64,000 bases of DNA, taken from assembly GCF_000331535.1 (NCBI RefSeq), contig NZ_AMZN01000002.1:62001-126000 (forward strand). The letters are read 5' to 3'. Position numbers and translations under genes: made by a program. The stretch comes from Fulvivirga imtechensis AK7. Lineage in GTDB: Bacteria > Bacteroidota > Bacteroidia > Cytophagales > Cyclobacteriaceae. Positions 59,444-64,000 of this stretch are shown in pieces. Numbering within the stretch: the first letter of the stretch is position 1; the number at the start of each line of letters is the position of its first letter. The notes under the pieces are model-generated. The model worked only from the letters and a program-made list of their open reading frames with translations, was not told the origin of the DNA and searched no databases.

Positions 59444-60760
59444 CTATTCAGGGCTAAGCATGCCGGAAAGATACTTAAGTTCCACCTCGGCTTGCTTGGC
59501 GGCAAATGCGGCATCCTGATACCTTAGCTCTGCATTAATAAGATTGATTTGCGACTCCCTAAGCTCCAGTGCGTTAGACAATCCTATTTGATATCTTTCC
59601 TGTGCTATTTCATTGTTTTCTTTAGCAACATCCAGGTTTTCCCCCTCCAGGGCTAGCAGGTCCAGGCTGTTCTTATAATTGACAAAGCGGGTCTTAATGG
59701 CTGTATTGTATTCCAAAAGCTTGTCTGCATACTGATATTGAGCAGACTGGTACTGGATCTTTGTATTTTCAATGCGCCTTTGAACGTTGAAGCCATCGAA
59801 TAACGTCCAGCGGGCAGTAAGCCCATAAGTAAGGTCATCAGAGCTGCCACTCAAGACGAATCCTGCCGGAGATTCGAAGTTGGAACGCGAGTAGTTAGCA
59901 AAAAGGCCTACCTCTGGCAATCTGTCTCCTTTTGTTATTTTTTCATTATGAAGGGCAATGATTTGCTCTTTACGCAGCGCCAGCAATTCCGCATTTTCTG
60001 ACTCCATGTTATCCAGCAATACTGCCAGTTGCAAATTCTGATCGTTAGTGATAGTATACTCGATCACAAATGGAAGGGTATCGGCTTCAACTTCAACTGC
60101 CATTAGCCTCATCAGGTCCAGTTTTTTAATAGTGAAAGTTTCCATTTGTCTGATCATGGCCGATTTGTCAGCATTAAGATCTACCTGCGCCTGCAGGTAT
60201 TCCAGTTTGGAAGCTTTTCCCAATTCATATTTGTCTTTGGCTATTCGTAGCCGTTCTTCGGAGAGCTCTACATTGCTTTTGTAAAGGGCAAGTCGTTCTT
60301 TTTCCTGCGCGGCGGTATAAAATGCTGTGGAGATGTTATATACCAGTAGTTCAATCTGCGCCTGGGTAGCCTGTTCACTTTGTTCATTTAACTCGCCAAG
60401 TTGGTCATAGGTAGTAAACATCTTAAACCCATCAAAAATTGTCCAGTTAAGGGCCGCGCCATAGACTTCGCGCTGGTTTTGCGCGCCATCTCTGTTTACC
60501 ACATCGCCTGAAGCCCTTTGCTGCTCAAAAGACTGCACACCGTAGGTTCTGTTGTAGTCAAGGCTTAAGTCAGGCAGAAAGCCCGCATTGCCCCGTGTGT
60601 AGTTATTCTTGGCAATTTGCTGGTTATTACGGGCTATTTTAATAGAATAGTTGTTTTTTAGCGCTCTTTCAATAGCCTGTTGTAGTGTTAATGGCTCCTG
60701 CGCATGTGTACATGGCGCCAGAATAAAAGTGAAGCAGATAAAAGTTAGAAATATTCTCAT
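59444..60760 (-). CDS. TolC-family outer-membrane efflux channel
   Basis: A 438-residue protein with signal peptide (ending T-H-A-Q) and the start P-L-T-L-Q-Q-A-I-E-R-A-L-K-N-N of TolC-like outer-membrane factors. Two OEP repeats are visible, each with a long alpha-hairpin (~130-215 and ~340-430), the second ending N-A-L-E-L-R-E-S-Q-I-N-L-I-N-A-E. It forms the exit duct of a tripartite efflux pump. The start follows the RND pump stop codon without a gap, so the two genes are co-translated. Confidence 0.93.
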   Translation of the reverse strand: MRIFLTFICFTFILAPCTHAQEPLTLQQAIERALKNNYSIKIARNNQQIAKNNYTRGNAGFLPDLSLDYNRTYGVQSFEQQRASGDVVNRDGAQNQREVYGAALNWTIFDGFKMFTTYDQLGELNEQSEQATQAQIELLVYNISTAFYTAAQEKERLALYKSNVELSEERLRIAKDKYELGKASKLEYLQAQVDLNADKSAMIRQMETFTIKKLDLMRLMAVEVEADTLPFVIEYTITNDQNLQLAVLLDNMESENAELLALRKEQIIALHNEKITKGDRLPEVGLFANYSRSNFESPAGFVLSGSSDDLTYGLTARWTLFDGFNVQRRIENTKIQYQSAQYQYADKLLEYNTAIKTRFVNYKNSLDLLALEGENLDVAKENNEIAQERYQIGLSNALELRESQINLINAELRYQDAAFAAKQAEVELKYLSGMLSPE

Positions 60761-63700
60761 CTATACTCGTGCTAGTCGTTTTTCTTTGCTGGTGACATAA
60801 CTATAAACTGCCGGGATAACAAACAAAGTAAGTATGGTAGCGAAAACCATACCTCCGATTACGGCAATACCCATGGAGACCCTGCTCTCTGATCCGGCTC
60901 CTAAAGCAAGCGCTATTGGCAGTATTCCCAATATTGTAGATAAGCTGGTCATTAATATCGGCCGGAAACGTGCCTTTGCCGCGCCAACAATGGATTCACG
61001 GATGTCCAGGTCCTGAGCTTTTCTCTGGTTGGCAAATTCCACAATTAAAATTCCATTTTTTGTAACCAGACCGATCAGCATAATGATACCTATCTGGCTA
61101 AAAATGTTTAATGTCTCACCAAAGAACCAGAGTGAGAGGAGCGTACCAGCCAACGCCAATGGAACCGTGAACATAATGATCAGCGGGTCTCTAAAGCTCT
61201 CGAACTGAGCCGATAGCACCAGGTAAATAAGTATCAGGGCAAATGCAAAAGCAAAGTAGAGGTTATTAGCGCTCTCCTGGTATTCCAGAGAGCTTCCGGC
61301 CAGGGCAGTGCTAAATGAGCCGTCAAGTACTTCATCCGATATCCTGTACATCTCATCAAGCCCGGCACCGAGGGTGTAGCCGGGGGAAAGGCTGGCGGAG
61401 AAGGTAGCTGATGCAAACCGGTTGTAGCGATAAAGCTGAGGCGGTGTACTTTGCTCCTGCAGGGTAACCAGGTTATCCATCTGAATGATATCGTCTTCGC
61501 TATTTTTTACGTAAATAGAACGAAGGTCCAAGGGGTCGTTGCGGTTGTCACGCTCCACCTGACCAATGATGTAATACTGCTTGCCATCTTTTACAAAATA
61601 TCCAAAACGCTGCCCGCTAAGGCTAAGCTGTAGCGTTTGGGCAATATTTCTAACCGATACTTTCAGATTGCGAGCCTTTTCTCTATCGATAGTTACGTTG
61701 AGTTCAGGTTTGTTGAATTTAAGGTCAAGGTCTACAAAGTCAAATACCTTACTTTCCTGTGCTATTTGCTGGAACTCGGGCAGTACTTCTTTCAGCTTTT
61801 CCAGGTTTGGAGCCTGGATAACGAATTGCACAGGCAACCCGCCTCTGCGGTCCCCGATGGTCTGTGGCTGTGTTACAAATGCTCTTGCACGTGTATTTCG
61901 AGCAATTTTGGGCTTAAGGTCATCTACAATTTGCGTCTGACTTCTTTCCCGCTTACTGGCATCGGTAAGCTGAACGATCACGAAGGCGGAGTTTACAGAG
62001 GATGATGCACCAAAGCCGGGAGATGTAATTGAAACAATAGATTCATGTTCAGGCACTTCTTTTTGTACCAGGTCGATCATCTGGTCTACATAGAAGTCCA
62101 TATATTCAAAAGTGGCTCCTTCGGGGCCAGTAGCAATTACCCTGAATGCGCCTCGGTCTTCAAGTGGCGCCAGTTCGTCAGGTATTTGCTTGATCAACAG
62201 GTAAATACCTGCTCCGGAAGCAATAACAATGACGAACGCCAGCCAACGGTATGTCATAAATCTTTCCAGGGCATTGCCATAGATATCGTTGAGTTTCTCA
62301 AAGAAGGGTTCTGTCTTGCGGTACAGCCAGTTATGACGCTCTCTGTGCTTCAATAGCTTGGAAGACAGCATGGGGGCAAGCGTTAACGCTACAAAGCTGG
62401 AGATAATAACTGACCCTGCTACTACCAGACCAAATTCTCTGAACAGGCGACCTGTAATTCCCTGCAAAAAGATGATTGGGAAAAACACTGCAGACAAAGC
62501 TACTGTTGTAGAAATTACAGCAAAGAAGATCTCTTGGGTACCTTTTTTTCCTGCTTCGGCCGGTTTTTCACCTTTTTCTATTTTCGCGTAGATATTTTCC
62601 AGCACCACAATGGCATCGTCCACAACCAGTCCGATAGCCAGCACTATACCCAGCATAGTAAGCACGTTGATGGAGAAATCGAATATGTACATTAAAAAGA
62701 AGGATCCTATCAATGAAATAGGCACCGTGATCACCGGAATGAAGGTAGTACGCCAATCTCTCAGAAAAGCGAAAATAATAAGCACCACAAGGAAAAAGGC
62801 CAGGTAAATAGTCTGTTGTACCTCGTTGATGGAGTCCTGGATGTATTCGGTATTATCGAAAGAGACCATCACTTCGATATCCTTCGGCAGGTTGCGTTTG
62901 ATATCTTCCAGTCGCTTATAGAACTGTGCGGCAATATCCAGGTTGTTGGTTCCGGGCTGCGGCACAATGGCGGTGATCACCATGGGTATGCCATTATTTT
63001 TCAGCATGGTGCGGTCATTTTCAGGGAAGAATTCCGCCCTGCCGATGTCACGGAAGCGTATTACACCCCCGATGTCTTCCCGGATGATCAGGTCATTATA
63101 TTCTTCAGGTGTATTTAGCCTGCCGAGGGTACGCACTGTAAGCTCGGTAGCGCTTCCTTCAATTCTACCGGAGGGGAGTTCGAGATTCTGAGCATTAACA
63201 GCCTCATAAACGTCCAGCGGGGTCACTTTGTAGGCCGCCAGTTTGTCAGGGTCCATCCATAGCCTGATTGAATATCGCTTCTCTCCCCATATCCGCACCT
63301 CGCTAACGCCTTCTATGGTCTGGAAGTTTTCCTTGAATGTGTTGTCAGCAATTTCTGACATTTCCAGCAGATTTCGTTGTTTGCTGAATATCCTCAAGGC
63401 TATGATAGGAGAGGAGTCTGCGTCAGCCTTTGAAACGATCGGAGGGTCGGCATCAGGAGGGAGGTTTCTTATGGCGCGTGAAACTTTATCACGTACATCA
63501 TTGGCAGCAGCTTCCAGGTCTGTATCCAGCCCAAACTCCACTCTGATCGTACTTCTGCCTTCGCGGGATACGGAGCTAAGTGTTTTGATGCCCTCAATAC
63601 CGTTGATAGATTCTTCCAGAGGTTCTGTGATCTGTGTCTCAATAACGTCTGCATTAGCTCCTGCATAGCTGGTAGATACCGTGATGATAGGAGGATCCAC

Positions 63701-63820
63701 ACTGGGATATTCCCTGACACCTAAAAAATTGAACCCCACCAAGCCAAAAATAACGATGGTGATGGACATCACAATGGCCAAAACCGGCCTGTCGATACTA
63801 ATACTGGAAAGACTACTCAT
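60761..63820 (-). CDS. RND-family efflux pump, HAE1 (AcrB/MexB-like) subunit
   Basis: A 1019-residue inner-membrane transporter of normal RND length with about 12 TM helices and two large periplasmic loops. It shows G-V-R-E-Y-P-S-V-D-P-P, the signature V-V-D-D-A-I-V-V-L-E-N-I in TM4 (paired Asp for proton relay), and L-V-T-K-N-G-I-L-I-V-E-F-A-N in TM10/11. It exports hydrophobic or amphiphilic compounds driven by the proton gradient. The upstream adaptor gene overlaps it by 8 bp and the TolC-like gene follows directly, making a complete MFP-RND-OMF operon. Substrates cannot be told from sequence. Confidence 0.95.
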   Translation of the reverse strand: MSSLSSISIDRPVLAIVMSITIVIFGLVGFNFLGVREYPSVDPPIITVSTSYAGANADVIETQITEPLEESINGIEGIKTLSSVSREGRSTIRVEFGLDTDLEAAANDVRDKVSRAIRNLPPDADPPIVSKADADSSPIIALRIFSKQRNLLEMSEIADNTFKENFQTIEGVSEVRIWGEKRYSIRLWMDPDKLAAYKVTPLDVYEAVNAQNLELPSGRIEGSATELTVRTLGRLNTPEEYNDLIIREDIGGVIRFRDIGRAEFFPENDRTMLKNNGIPMVITAIVPQPGTNNLDIAAQFYKRLEDIKRNLPKDIEVMVSFDNTEYIQDSINEVQQTIYLAFFLVVLIIFAFLRDWRTTFIPVITVPISLIGSFFLMYIFDFSINVLTMLGIVLAIGLVVDDAIVVLENIYAKIEKGEKPAEAGKKGTQEIFFAVISTTVALSAVFFPIIFLQGITGRLFREFGLVVAGSVIISSFVALTLAPMLSSKLLKHRERHNWLYRKTEPFFEKLNDIYGNALERFMTYRWLAFVIVIASGAGIYLLIKQIPDELAPLEDRGAFRVIATGPEGATFEYMDFYVDQMIDLVQKEVPEHESIVSITSPGFGASSSVNSAFVIVQLTDASKRERSQTQIVDDLKPKIARNTRARAFVTQPQTIGDRRGGLPVQFVIQAPNLEKLKEVLPEFQQIAQESKVFDFVDLDLKFNKPELNVTIDREKARNLKVSVRNIAQTLQLSLSGQRFGYFVKDGKQYYIIGQVERDNRNDPLDLRSIYVKNSEDDIIQMDNLVTLQEQSTPPQLYRYNRFASATFSASLSPGYTLGAGLDEMYRISDEVLDGSFSTALAGSSLEYQESANNLYFAFAFALILIYLVLSAQFESFRDPLIIMFTVPLALAGTLLSLWFFGETLNIFSQIGIIMLIGLVTKNGILIVEFANQRKAQDLDIRESIVGAAKARFRPILMTSLSTILGILPIALALGAGSESRVSMGIAVIGGMVFATILTLFVIPAVYSYVTSKEKRLARV

Positions 63821-64000
63821 TGTCCTGAATTTCTATTGCTACTGCCGTTCCTTGTCTTAATTGAAGCGTGCCTGAGGTAATCACCGTGTCTCCGGCCGAT
63901 AATCCAGAGGTAACCTGGATACGGTCCGCTGTCCTTATCCCTGTTTCTATTTCCGTGGATTCAGCTACGCCATTTTTATATACAAACACTTTCTTGCTGT
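63813..64000 (-). CDS. RND efflux periplasmic adaptor (MFP), C-terminal part only
   Basis: The minus strand is open from the window edge to a TAG at 63815-63813, overlapping the pump start (ATGAGTAG). The 61 visible residues include K-K-V-F-V-Y-K-N-G-V-A-E, then I-E-T-G-I-R-T-A-D-R-I-Q-V-T-S-G-L and G-D-T-V-I-T-S-G, the C-terminal membrane-proximal pattern of HlyD/AcrA-type adaptors. The rest of the gene lies outside the window. Position and overlap strongly support the assignment. Confidence 0.88.
   Translation of the reverse strand, partial: SKKVFVYKNGVAESTEIETGIRTADRIQVTSGLSAGDTVITSGTLQLRQGTAVAIEIQDNE

Overview
The window looks like chromosomal DNA of a free-living Bacteroidota, most likely a Cytophagales-type glycan degrader. 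This is inferred from SusE/F-type starch-binding lipoproteins, several type IX secretion (T9SS) C-terminal sorting domains (type A, plus a gliding-type type B), a PorP/SprF protein next to a giant adhesin, DUF4168/DUF4369/YfiR-type proteins, and start sites mostly without Shine-Dalgarno sequences. There is no rRNA, tRNA, CRISPR array, prophage or complete insertion sequence that I can support. The genus cannot be fixed from the sequence alone.

Layout. 1-6959: the end of a starch-utilisation locus (partial gene, SusE/F-like lipoprotein, T9SS-secreted GH13 amylase, lipoprotein GH13 amylase), with a tandem array of hairpins between the two amylases. 7188-8858: FAD-dependent oxidoreductase lipoprotein. 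9259-18089: a surface-adhesin locus (2145-residue type B T9SS substrate with 11 near-identical cadherin-like repeats, PorP/SprF protein, PD40-OmpA protein). 18106-20658: a periplasmic-binding-protein fold without signal peptide, a tail-collar protein and a coiled-coil protein. 20720-23489: lipoprotein, polytopic membrane protein, NarX-type histidine kinase and NarL-type regulator. 23906-26905: T9SS subtilase. 27179-27394: a double-glycine-leader, Cys-rich RiPP precursor. 27566-37312: a beta-1,3-glucan (laminarin) cluster of three secreted enzymes, GH16, GH64 and GH81, sharing CBM6 domains and an uncharacterised ~97-residue domain. 37564-39527: SDR enzyme, small lipoprotein, YfiR-like protein. 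39640-43534: apparent operon capA-like, merR-like, dprA, dnaJ-TPR. 43643-46346: TPR protein ending in a lone histidine-kinase dimerisation domain, and a lipoprotein. 46429-47808: a third GH13 amylase with a LacI-type operator upstream. 48148-50759: DUF4168 protein and two M23 peptidases. 50924-56177: alaS, gatB, thioredoxin-like lipoprotein. 56418-59151: two paralogous substrate-binding proteins. 59444-64000: a tripartite RND efflux operon (adaptor C-terminus, HAE1 pump, TolC-like channel).

How it fits together. The starch genes bind and cut alpha-glucans at the cell surface, and the GH16/GH64/GH81 set attacks beta-1,3-glucans outside the cell. Two identical 12-bp LacI-type palindromes, one upstream of an amylase and one in the 5' end of the GH81 gene, suggest shared sugar control (inference).

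The most unusual material is (i) a dispersed ~150-190 bp palindromic repeat with three full copies and one fragment, one copy of which is read in frame inside the signal peptide of the CapA-like lipoprotein, reminiscent of Rickettsia palindromic elements; (ii) the orphan lanthipeptide-like precursor; (iii) the uncharacterised domain and duplicated C-terminal module of the two large glucanases; and (iv) several other snap-back elements between genes.
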